Shown in pieces: positions 35,701-43,321 of a stretch of 64,000 nucleotides of DNA. The stretch is from assembly GCA_033807775.1 (NCBI GenBank), contig CM066313.1, forward strand, positions 89,971,484-90,035,483. Direction: 5' to 3'. Under the pieces are notes generated by a model. The model searched no databases. It saw only the letters and a list, made by a program, of their open reading frames with translations, and was not told where the DNA came from. Each line of letters starts with the position of its first letter. Within the stretch, counting starts at the first letter, position 1. The stretch comes from Saussurea involucrata (Eukaryota > Streptophyta > Magnoliopsida > Asterales > Asteraceae). The position numbers were made by a program, and so were the translations under genes.

Positions 35701-36125
35701 TTTGACACAAAGCAGACATTTGAAGAAGAATTGGATTGCCCCATATCTATGACGTAGACATTTTCCATCCGTCTTCCCGATAATACCACATTGAAATGTT
35801 TGTCTACCACAGAGCAGACACAAAGCTCAAAGATAACTTTGTATCCAAGATCACACAGTTGGCTAATGCTGAGAAGGTTATGCATGAGGCCGTCCACAAA
35901 AGCCACTTTGTTGAAGGTTACAGATCCGTTAGAGAGGGTCCCGTATCCTTTGGTGTAAGCCTTAGAATTATCACCAAAGGTTACAGATGGACCTTTTCCC
36001 GGCACATAGTTGATGAGAAGAGACTTGTTTCCCGTCATATGGCGTGAGCACCCGCTGTCTAAATACCAAATTTGATGGTGCTCAAAAGCCTGCATGCAAA
36101 CACATATTAGTTCTTTGGTACCCAT
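32706..36125 (-). CDS. Sirevirus-like pol (PR-INT-RT, truncated RNase H), 1139 aa
   Basis: The frame opens at 36125, overlapping the gag end by 19 bp in another frame. Protease has LDSGCSRHMTG (residues 22-32). Integrase has the HKRLSHLNF zinc region, VRSDNGTEF and RTPQQNGVVERKN. RT has QMDVKSAFLNGEL and YVDD near residue 787. RNase H begins (GYSDSDFAGS, RKSTTGSCQLLGG) but homology stops near 33195. The last about 165 residues are unrelated low-complexity sequence with CGGTGG-derived codons, so the catalytic C-terminal half of RNase H is missing. Such an element may depend on RNase H from elsewhere. I see no stop or frameshift before that point. Confidence 0.88.
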   Translation of the reverse strand: MGTKELICVCMQAFEHHQIWYLDSGCSRHMTGNKSLLINYVPGKGPSVTFGDNSKAYTKGYGTLSNGSVTFNKVAFVDGLMHNLLSISQLCDLGYKVIFELCVCSVVDKHFNVVLSGRRMENVYVIDMGQSNSSSNVCFVSNDASKRNWLWHKRLSHLNFKTLHKISNKELVTGMPKLNFVKEKLCDACEKGKLTKTSFKTKQCSSITLPLQLLHMDLCGPVSTPSLGGKRYILVIVDEFTRYTWVFFLRYKSDATEEIINFVKKNEVLNGQLVRSVRSDNGTEFRNSALEDFFTEKGISQNFSAVRTPQQNGVVERKNRTLCEAARSMLSESNLPTYFWAEAVNTACFTQNRSVISKRHDKTPYEVFHGRKPNIGFLHVFGCICFILNDRENLGKFDPKADEGIFVGYSLSSKAYRVYNLRRKSIDESIHVKFDDLRCSSLSSDEDDLHRWISSCIGDTPLVPSTDISSIPSNPSISKNPAGSLSPTEIDQPISHTKLPISTETLHQSPSSIPNPTENLMASTTENPILHQTSDPTTPFHSTPHTPSPLPPALKWTKDHPIDQIIGDQQAGVQTRRGVGNICLYVNFLSLSEPKKVDEALSDPCWITAMQEELSQFQRNKVWRLVPKPRNKTIIGTKWVFRNKMDEDGTVIRNKARLVAQGYRQEEGIDYDETFAPVARLEAIRIFLAHAAYRNFRVFQMDVKSAFLNGELAEEVYVKQPPGFEDPAHPNFVYRLDKALYGLKQAPRAWYDTLANFLLKHGYSRGKIDNTLFIKETSGNIILVQIYVDDIIFGATDECLCDEFASLMMSEYEMSMMGELTFFLGLQVKQSSEGIFINQSKYIRDLLKKFNFLDSSPMKTPMAPPLKLCADLKGESVDVTLYRGMIGSLLYLTASRPDIMFATCLCARYQANPKVSHLKAVKRIFRYLKGTLHLGLWYPKDSSFELIGYSDSDFAGSQIDRKSTTGSCQLLGGKFFSFRWSSQIGETCPPPMSQIGDHPISVVLSKFGKPFLHRSPTEVPPNFHRSSTERTPIPPPKLHRVYTDSHGSQSPLVTTQLLLRQTLRLSAAPCPDFQQPFHFKSRMSPLPYKIIITVPFHFPIYTHTPLHFFPTPHNSNLQLSPLQTYLSHGILSISNSYTF
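32744..32830 (-). promoter_or_regulatory. Possible private promoter and leader of the third ORF
   Basis: On the minus strand, CCTATATATACACA (about 32830-32817) is followed about 75 bp later by the ATG at 32743. The leader between them is CT/CA-rich and has CTCTCTCC and CATATCTCTCTC words, like plant 5' leaders. It lies within the diverged tail of the pol frame. Promoter activity is inferred from composition only. Confidence 0.45.
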
Positions 36126-38788
36126 TTTGTAATGGGTCCTTTGGGGTTAGAAGAGCTTGATTCCTTAAGCTTGGATCTATCAATCCTATCCTTGGGACAG
36201 TCCTTAGCCATATGAAAAGTGTCACCACAGTTATAGCATTTTCTATAGATAAAAACCTTTTTAGCATTTTTCATGTTTTGGCTTTTATCATTTGTTCTTA
36301 TAACCATGTTGGAGGAGAACAGAGCAGGGGGCTTGGACCCAAGGATTCCTTTGGATAAATCTTTGGAAGTTGATTTTCTTAAAAGCACAGATCTAGGTAC
36401 ATAGGTGTTGTGAGAGGGAATGTTTGGGGTAGAACTTTTGGGATGAGAGCTTGCCATGCAGTTGACTACCGATTTTCCTTTGTCAGCACAGGAAATCCTT
36501 TTTGAGTGAACCGGAGTTTCTCTTTTGGGGATCTTTGAGGTTTTCGGTTCGGTGTAGGTATCTATGTGAATGGATTTCAACACTTCATGAAGAGGAATTG
36601 GAGGGTCATAGATTGTGGGATCGGTGGGCACAAAGGAGATGAGATCGGTGGGTTTAGATCTTTTGGAAGGATTAGCTTTTGCAGAGTTTGAGGAGGAGGC
36701 TTCATCCATGACTGAAAATTTGAGCTGATCATGGATGGGTTTGGAAACGTCATTTGAATCTTGCTTCTCAATAATTTGCAATGAGGAGTCTTTGGCCTTT
36801 AAGGATATCCCATACTTTAAGGCTTCACACAGATCTAACGAGTTCAAAGAGATGGAATCACAAGAGCTGGAATCAGAGAGATCATTACAAGCATTGGTGG
36901 GGGGAACAAGAGCAAAAGTGGACTCACAAACATCAGTTTTTCCAAATCCTAGACCGAACTTGTTTGTACTACAGATTTGACTTTGAAAGATTTGTTCAAG
37001 ATTTTTGGAAGAGCTTGACCATTTTTTGATGACTTCTTGTTCCCTTTTTAGTTTCTTAAAGAGAGAGTTCTTTTCTTTTGAGATCACATGATTTATTGTT
37101 TTCAAGTCCTCAAGCTCAATTTTTATTTCCTCAAACCTTTTAAGCTTAGACATGCAAATTTCAAGTTCAGCTTTGAGCTCTTTCACTTGAACAGATTTTC
37201 TATTCTTACTGTCTTTAACAGAATAAAAATCTTGAGTTAAAGATTCATAAGCATTGATCTTTTCAATATCAGACATATTATTGAAGGGATGTACCTGAGC
37301 GTAGGCTGTGGAGCACCCAGTTGCCACTAGAGCCATAGGTGAAGTGGCACTTTCGGAAACTTCCATTTCTTCTGAGATGGCCACGAAGCATCTATTCTGA
37401 GAATCACTGTCGGAGGTGTCTTCGTCGTCCCAATCGTGGGTTTCTGCCATGAGACCCTTCCCTTTTCTCTCTAGACCCTCACTCCTTTCCTTCTCTTTCT
37501 TGTACTTGGCCTTATATTTCTCGGCACGCTCCTGATGATTTAAGAAGGGTGGTGGGGACTCCTTTTTGGGAAAGGTTGATTTGAAAGGCATGTGTTTGGA
37601 TTTTTCCCTTTTTGAAGAGGGATTGTCAGAAGAAGTAAATTTGGACTTGGAGATACGCTTGCTTCTACACTCAGATGCAAAATGTCCTTTCTTGCCACAG
37701 TTGTAGCATTCCTCATTGGACCTGTCAGAAGAAGTTTTGAAAGATGAAGTTTTTCTAAGACTTCGAGATTTGTTGAAGGGACGAAACTTGTGTTTGGAAC
37801 CGGCCATCATTGCCATCTCATCCGACAACTGTTCAACCATGATATCCTCACCTTCATCATCAGCATCACTAAGATATGCTTCCGTTTGGTGGGTTACATT
37901 TGTTTGGCTGTCATTGTCAGAGTCAGATGAAGGATAGGTGATTCTAGGAAGATTTTGAGAATTCTTGGAACTTTCACTAACAAGAGCTATAGAGGAGCTC
38001 TTTATTTCCTTGATGAAAGATTTCCGTTGAAGCTTGGTTTGCTCAAAGTTGAAGAGAGTACCATATAATACGGTTAAGGGCATGAACTCAAGGTCCTTGG
38101 TAGTTTTGATGCAAGTACATATATTTTCCCAAAAATCTGGGAGACAATCCATGAACTTGCACAAGACTTCCTCATTATCATAGACTCTGCCCAACAACTT
38201 AAGATCATTTAAAAGAGAGTTGAAGCGGTTATAGAAACTAGGAAGAGATTCTCCTTTTTCAAAAGAAAATAGTTCATACTTTCTGATAAGACCAATCTTT
38301 TTGCATTTCTTGACTTCCTCTGTACCTTCGTACAGAACACATAGAGTGGTCCACATTTCTTTGGCAGTTTCAAAGTTCACCAAGGAGTGGTAGACCTCAT
38401 CAGGAAGAGAGAGAGCAATAATAGCTCTTACCTTGGAGTCAAGAGTAACTAAACGTTTCTCCTCATCAGTATACTTTTTAGGATTTTTGAGAATATACCG
38501 ACCAGTAGCACTGGATTTTTCCTCATCAGAATCACTTGAGATTTCCTTTTCAAAGGCCTCTTTGCCTGGCCTCTGCGTGTCATAGCGAGCCCAAACTCTG
38601 GGGATAATGGGTCCCTCGAGGAGAATGGTTGGATATCTAGTATCCACTCCTTCCATGAACAGCATCATGCGGCTTTTCCACAAAGAGAAGTTGTTGGGAT
38701 TGAACTTAGGAGGTTTTGAAATAGAGCCATTTTCAGAGAAGTTATTTTGAAAAGAGTTTTCAACAGTAGAAGAAGAAGAGGCAGCCAT
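36107..38788 (-). CDS. Sirevirus-like gag, 893 aa
   Basis: Starts MAASSSSTVENSFQNNF at 38788, 29 bp after the primer site. An N-terminal gag domain (PPKFNPNNFSLWKSRM, about residues 23-38) is followed by a retrotransposon gag/UBN2-like region to about residue 250. A zinc knuckle CYNCGKKGHFASEC lies near 359-372. A long charged coiled-coil stretch covers about 500-600. A second knuckle CYNCGDTFHMAKDC lies near 848-862. Gag forms the particle and its knuckles bind the element RNA. The length is typical of Sireviruses, whose gags are large. The frame is intact. It ends WVPKN, 19 bp past the pol start. Confidence 0.88.
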   Translation of the reverse strand: MAASSSSTVENSFQNNFSENGSISKPPKFNPNNFSLWKSRMMLFMEGVDTRYPTILLEGPIIPRVWARYDTQRPGKEAFEKEISSDSDEEKSSATGRYILKNPKKYTDEEKRLVTLDSKVRAIIALSLPDEVYHSLVNFETAKEMWTTLCVLYEGTEEVKKCKKIGLIRKYELFSFEKGESLPSFYNRFNSLLNDLKLLGRVYDNEEVLCKFMDCLPDFWENICTCIKTTKDLEFMPLTVLYGTLFNFEQTKLQRKSFIKEIKSSSIALVSESSKNSQNLPRITYPSSDSDNDSQTNVTHQTEAYLSDADDEGEDIMVEQLSDEMAMMAGSKHKFRPFNKSRSLRKTSSFKTSSDRSNEECYNCGKKGHFASECRSKRISKSKFTSSDNPSSKREKSKHMPFKSTFPKKESPPPFLNHQERAEKYKAKYKKEKERSEGLERKGKGLMAETHDWDDEDTSDSDSQNRCFVAISEEMEVSESATSPMALVATGCSTAYAQVHPFNNMSDIEKINAYESLTQDFYSVKDSKNRKSVQVKELKAELEICMSKLKRFEEIKIELEDLKTINHVISKEKNSLFKKLKREQEVIKKWSSSSKNLEQIFQSQICSTNKFGLGFGKTDVCESTFALVPPTNACNDLSDSSSCDSISLNSLDLCEALKYGISLKAKDSSLQIIEKQDSNDVSKPIHDQLKFSVMDEASSSNSAKANPSKRSKPTDLISFVPTDPTIYDPPIPLHEVLKSIHIDTYTEPKTSKIPKRETPVHSKRISCADKGKSVVNCMASSHPKSSTPNIPSHNTYVPRSVLLRKSTSKDLSKGILGSKPPALFSSNMVIRTNDKSQNMKNAKKVFIYRKCYNCGDTFHMAKDCPKDRIDRSKLKESSSSNPKGPITKWVPKN

Positions 38789-38816
38789 CGCAGATCAAGT
38801 TTATGGAATTAAACTT

Positions 38817-38831
38817 TCTGCTCTGATACCA
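38817..38831 (-). other. Primer-binding site of the Sirevirus-like element
   Basis: Minus strand TGGTATCAGAGCAGA, two bases after the LTR end, matches initiator tRNA-Met priming. Confidence 0.88.
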
Positions 38832-38833
38832 CT

Positions 38834-38909
38834 TGTTAGTCCCAGATGGCTTAACAAGTATTGTAGAAGGGGGGGTTGAATACAATACACAAAAGTTCTA
38901 GATACCACT
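38834..38909 (-). repeat. 76-bp duplication of the 5' LTR end
   Basis: The 59 bp from TGTTAGTCCC to ACACAAAA occur at 38834 and again at 38910. Between the copies is GTTCTAGATACCACT, which ends with a partial copy of the primer-site edge (GATACCACT). The left LTR has no such duplication. The 5' LTR therefore has a doubled inner end. Confidence 0.85.
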
Positions 38910-40024
38910 TGTTAGTCCCAGATGGCTTAACAAGTATTGTAGAAGGGGGGGTTGAATACAATACACAAAAAATTTCACAATTTTAATTCTTATATTTGAA
39001 AAACTTTCAAAAGAATTACACACAGAAAACTTAAGATTGTTGCGGAAAAGAACAGATAAACTATTCTAACAATCTTACACAAAGTATACAACAAAACAAC
39101 TAAGAACACTAAGAGCAAAGCTATTGAGTTTTAAGGCTTAAAAGAAGGTTTCTTGCACTGAGAGAATTTCTTTTTAAAGCGTAAGTATTTGCAAGAAGAG
39201 CACTTCTCCTTTTATAGTGCTAAGGAGTGCCCAAGCATTAAATGCTTGGGACACTTGTCATCTTCACATATGCTGATAATGTTGACTTCAGGAGAACTGT
39301 GAAGTCCTTGTCACTTTTCACTAGGTGCAGATAGAGTAGCTTGAGCAGATAACAGGGACCTTAGCTGAAGGTGGATAAAAAGACAAACTGTCACTTTTCT
39401 CTGCTGGAGGATATTGTCCCATAATAAATGATCTTCTGTCTTGAGCCTTTAGCACCGAAGTGGTTTCCACCGAGATTTGACAAGTCTTCGGTGGAAAGAA
39501 TACTAGTCCACCGAAGTTGCAAGTAGGATTCGGTGGTAACCAGTCCACCGAAATTACGAGCATATTTCAGTGGTGAGAGGACCACCGAAATTACAAGCAT
39601 ATTTCGGTGGTGAGAGGACCACCGAAGTTACATGTATATTTCGGTGGTGAGAGGACCACCGAAGTTACATGTATATTTCGGTGGTGAGAGGACCACCGAA
39701 GTTACATGTATATTTCGGTGGTGAGAGGAGCACCGAAAGGGTCATCGGTGGGAGAAGGCCACCGAAGATGTCCTATAACTTCGGTGGAGAGAAGGCCACC
39801 GAAATGTCAAGGGATTTCGGTGGTGATGACTTGTTTGAAAGTTGCCGAGAGTCTTCTATTTTCCACAAGTAGAGAGTCTTCAAGCTTGGTTTCGGTTGAT
39901 CTTCGACTTCACCGAACATTTGCTATCTTGTACAAGTCATTCAAAGAACTGAACTAAAATATTCTAAGTAGGAGTTTTAGGGAAAACATCGGTGAGTCAA
40001 TTTCAAATCCTTGGTGACCCAACA
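38910..40024 (-). repeat. 5' LTR of the Sirevirus-like element
   Basis: Partner of 28062-29177 with the same five hairpin units (39564-39737). Its right end CCCAACA is followed by the ATATT target duplication. Confidence 0.92.
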
Positions 40025-40815
40025 ATATTAGCAAAGTGACCATACTTGCGACATAACTGACAATGGGGAGGACGTCGTCTGCGACCGCGACCACCCCTGT
40101 AAGTTCGTCCACCACGACCATGAAAGGTATTAGGTGGCCTGGTGTCAGCCGAGAAAGCAACAGGAGAAGAAGTGGATCCATGCAAGGACTATAGAAATAA
40201 TTCGTGGGCTTCTGCTTGGGCAAGAAGATCTCTGAGAGTAATAGGAGATCGAGAAGCCCGTAGGGCAGTAGAGAAGGTCTCGAAAGATGAACCGAGACCG
40301 CATAAAAACCAATGAACTTTGTCTGATTCTTCAACTGGGTGACCGACAGTAGAAAGTTGATCACAAATGCCTTTGAATTTACGACCGAAATCAACGACAG
40401 TTGATGTACCTTTGGAGATCTGACGGAGTTGATCACGTAGAGCTTGAACACGTTCAATAGAAGAATTGTTGTAGGCATCTTCGAGTGCAACCCAGATCTG
40501 TCGGGCCGTAGATAGGCCAACAATTTCCAAAAAAGCTTCCTCGGTCAGAGATGCTTGAAGAAGAATAACGGCTCTTTGATCAGCCGAGAGCCAAAGTGTG
40601 TAGTCCGGATTTGGTGCTGGTTTTCCATCAGCAAGTATTTCAGAATTGAGTTTTGGGTAGGAGCCATCAACATGTCCCACGAGATTTTGGTATGTGAGGA
40701 GAGGAATCATCTTATTCTTCCATAGAAGATAATTAGAGGAGGACAATCTGTTGGTAATTAGATGAAGGATGGTGTTCATGGGAAGGGTAGACTCTTGAGA
40801 GGAGGAAGATGCCAT
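40025..40815 (-). pseudogene. Outer copia gag, with one stop and split by the nested element
   Basis: Starts MASSSSQESTLPMN at 40815, about 50 bp after the primer site. A copia gag/UBN2-like domain (LSSSNYLLWKNKMIPLL) covers the first 200 residues. An in-frame TAG at 40189-40191 interrupts it, and the same frame then continues through an RGGR-rich patch to the zinc knuckle CQLCRKYGHFAN. At that point the Sirevirus-like element interrupts the sequence. The knuckle's last Cys lies across the insertion at about 28050, on the pol side. The two parts are in the same frame. Confidence 0.9.
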
Positions 40816-40864
40816 AGAAAGAGAAGGGAGAAACCGAAGGAAGGGGAAGAGAAAGAGCCTTCTG

Positions 40865-40878
40865 GCGCTCTGATACCA
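40865..40878 (-). other. Primer-binding site of the outer copia element
   Basis: Minus strand TGGTATCAGAGCGC directly after the LTR end CTCA; initiator tRNA-Met type. Confidence 0.9.
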
Positions 40879-41005
40879 TGAGAACTTAACTCACCACACC
40901 AATTAGGGTGGAGAGATAATCTATTTATAGATGAATAAATTACACTTTACACCCATAAAGAATTAAAAGGAATACATTTACATATTCTAAATATTATGTC
41001 TAATA
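40879..41005 (-). repeat. 5' LTR of the outer copia element, 127 bp
   Basis: Identical by eye to the left LTR. The minus-strand ends are TATTAG...TTCTCA. Confidence 0.92.
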
Positions 41006-42492
41006 GAAATCTTCAAGCAATGGTTTCCCCAAGAACTCGGTGACCAAATCGAAAAATACTTTCATAAACTTCTTAGTTATGTCTACCCTTATCTCCAGAT
41101 CACTTTCCATGAGTATCAAGGAGATGGGTTCGAGCGAAGCAAGGCCTATGTCGACATCGAACGCTATCTAAGCTCCAACTCCTCCAATCGAGCCAAACGC
41201 CTCAAAGCAAACGTCATCAAGGACTGCAAATCAGTCGTCCTCAGTATGGACGATTATGAAGAAGTTACCGATGAGTTCAAAGGCATCAAGATCTGGTGGA
41301 CTTCAAGCAAAACCATCCCACAACAACGAGCTGCCTTCTCGTATCGTGATGATGATGAAAGGCGGTTTTACAAGCTCACTTGCCATCGCAAAAACAGAGA
41401 TATCATCACTAAAGTTTACTTGCAACATGTGCTCGATGAAGGTGAAACCATTGCCACAAAAATAAGGCAGTGGAAGCTGTATACCAACAACAAGAGTGAA
41501 AGCGGGTGGCGAAGAAATAGGACGATGTGGAGTCATATCATATTCGAGCACCCTTCTACCTTTGATACTCTTGCAATGGACCCAAAGAAGAAAAAAAAAT
41601 ATATTGAATGATCTTAGGACGTTTAGCAGGTCTAAAGATTACTACAAAAAGGTGGGTAAATCATGGAAGAGAGGATATCTTCATTATGGTCCTCCAGGAA
41701 CTGGGAAGTCTAGTATGATTGCAGCCATGGCCAACCTTCTGGAGTATGATATTTATGATCTTGAATTAACCTCTGTTAAAGATAACACGGATTTAAGGAA
41801 GCTACTCATCGATACTTCAAGTAAGTCCATAATTGTGATCGAGGATATCGACTGTTCACTCGATCTCACAGGTCAAAGAAAGGAGAAAAAGGAAGACGAT
41901 AAAGGGGATGAGAAGGATACGATTGCCAAAAAGGCAAAAAAGGAAAAGGATGACGATAATAAGGGAAGTGAAGTGACTTTATCTGGGCTTTTGAACTTCA
42001 TTGATGGGTTGTGGTCGGGTTGTGGAAGTGAGAGACTTTCGATACGCTTATCCTGTTCACGACCAACTACGTCGAAAAGCTTGATCCTGCTCTCATCAGA
42101 AGAGGAAGAATGGATAAGCGTATCGAACTGTCCTACTGTTGTTTTGAAACTTTCAAAGTGCTTGCCAAGAACTATCTGGATCTTGAATCACATGAACTGT
42201 TTGCAAGCATCAGTCGATTGTTGGAGGAGACCAACATGACTCCGGCCGATGTTGCTGAGAATTTGATGCCAAAGTCACATGAAGAGGATGCTGATAGTTG
42301 TCTAAACAACTTGATCAAATCTTTGGAAGATGCAAAAGAAGAGGCAAGACTGAAAGCTGTGGAGGAAGCCAGGATTAAAGCGGATGAGGAAGCAAGTGAA
42401 AAGAGTAAAGAAAATGGTGAAAAGGTAGAAGAAAGTGATGCAAAAGTAGATGATGAAGAAGGAAAGAAGGATGATAAACGAATTTACGAATA

Positions 42493-43255
42493 AAAGACGA
42501 AATTGAAGCAAGTGATGCAAAAGTAGTTGGCCAGGTAACCTGATTGATAGTCTTTGTAATGATAGTAAATAAGTTAACCTTTGTTGGAAGTTAGTTTAAA
42601 TATTGTTCAGTTAGTTATTCCCTTTACCCTTTGTATAAATAGATGTTCTTTTTATCACTTTTGTAAGATACACAATTACATCAATATTGTTCACTTTTTA
42701 TCACTGTGTATAAAATCAAAGAAATGGCAATCAATTAGCAGTAACAATTGAGAAAAAATAACTAATTAGTAGTGAAAGAGATGTAGCAAGAACCAATAGC
42801 AACGGCATATGACTCAATTAGCATTAACAAATTAGCAAAATAAGTAATTAGCATTGAAATACCACTGTTTATGGTAACAAAGGAGTCCATTCTTGAGATC
42901 ATTACGAACAATAGTAGTGAGCAGATCAAAGAAATCGAAATAATATAAAAGCAAGATCAATAGAAAATAATCAATTACATAGCAGTAATCAGATGCAGAT
43001 CAATAGCAAAAAAATCGAAATCAATAACCAAAATCAAAACATTAAGATAGAAATATATACGTTGCATATGCGAGATTTGATCTGAGATGAAGCAAATGAG
43101 ATATGTGATGGAGTATGGACTCTGCAAAATCAAAGAAATCGAGAGTCAGTGTGGAGCACAACCGAGATAGGAGATGAACCAGACGAGTAGATAATAATGT
43201 CGTCGGCGCCGGAGTGGATGTGAGCCGTGACTTATGAGCAGTGAACTTGCGAGAT
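42493..43255. other. 3' flank of AAA-ATPase copy 2, duplicated downstream of copy 3
   Basis: The block 42710-43215 aligns to about 63410-63912 after the intact gene (shared ACAAAGGAGTCCATTCTTGA and ATAATGTCGTCGGCGCCGGA). It contains repeated AATTAGCA/TCAATAGCA words and no trusted ORF. It shows that copies 2 and 3 duplicated with at least 1 kb of flanking DNA. Confidence 0.75.
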
Positions 43256-43321
43256 GGCGGGGTCAACGAGGAGCGTACCTAAATAAGAAAATAAAGGGAT
43301 GCATCTCAACCCTTGATATAT

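Larger units (their letters stand above)
28062..40024 (-). mobile_element. Sirevirus-like Ty1/copia element with a large third ORF
   Basis: Direct LTRs of about 1115 bp (28062-29177 and 38910-40024) are flanked by a perfect ATATT duplication (28057-28061 and 40025-40029). On the minus strand the order is 5' LTR, primer site, an 893-aa gag, pol (1139 aa) and a 1088-aa ORF. A purine tract GGGGGAGA and the 3' LTR starting TGTTGGG follow. The large coiled-coil gag, long LTRs, GGGGGAGATTGTTGG junction and LTR palindromes fit the Sirevirus group. The RNase H domain of pol is cut short. LTRs differ at about four or five positions by eye, so the insertion is young. Confidence 0.92.
24549..41005 (-). 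mobile_element. Ty1/copia element with 127-bp LTRs, host of a nested element
   Basis: The two 127-bp LTRs (24549-24675 and 40879-41005) look identical. Flanks are GCAAT (24544-24548) and GAAAT (41006-41010), a 5-bp target duplication with one mismatch. The primer site is next to the right LTR and a purine tract next to the left one, so the element is on the minus strand. Removing the nested 11.96-kb insertion plus its 5-bp duplication leaves about 4.49 kb, with one gag-pol frame broken only by two in-frame TAG codons. It inserted in the second-codon block of AAA-ATPase copy 2. Confidence 0.93.
24484..42492 (+). pseudogene. AAA-ATPase copy 2, split by a 16.5-kb retrotransposon nest
   Basis: The first 21-22 codons (MGDHYMAQLGSLMAGVM and on, the N-terminal membrane segment) are at 24484-24548. 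The rest resumes at 41006-41010 (the target duplication) and ends at the stop at 42490-42492. The retrotransposon lies between. Two further lesions are seen: a +1 frameshift in an A-run at about 41591-41600, and an 11-bp net insertion at about 42038-42053 just after the SERL codons before sensor 1. Walker A (GPPGTGKS) and Walker B are still readable between them. No full protein can be made. The family acts as membrane-anchored AAA-ATPases of the BCS1 type. Confidence 0.9.

Noticed and set aside
41246..42493. Several separate ORFs in AAA-ATPase copy 2 as distinct genes
   Set aside because: They are pieces of one gene separated by a +1 frameshift and an 11-bp insertion.
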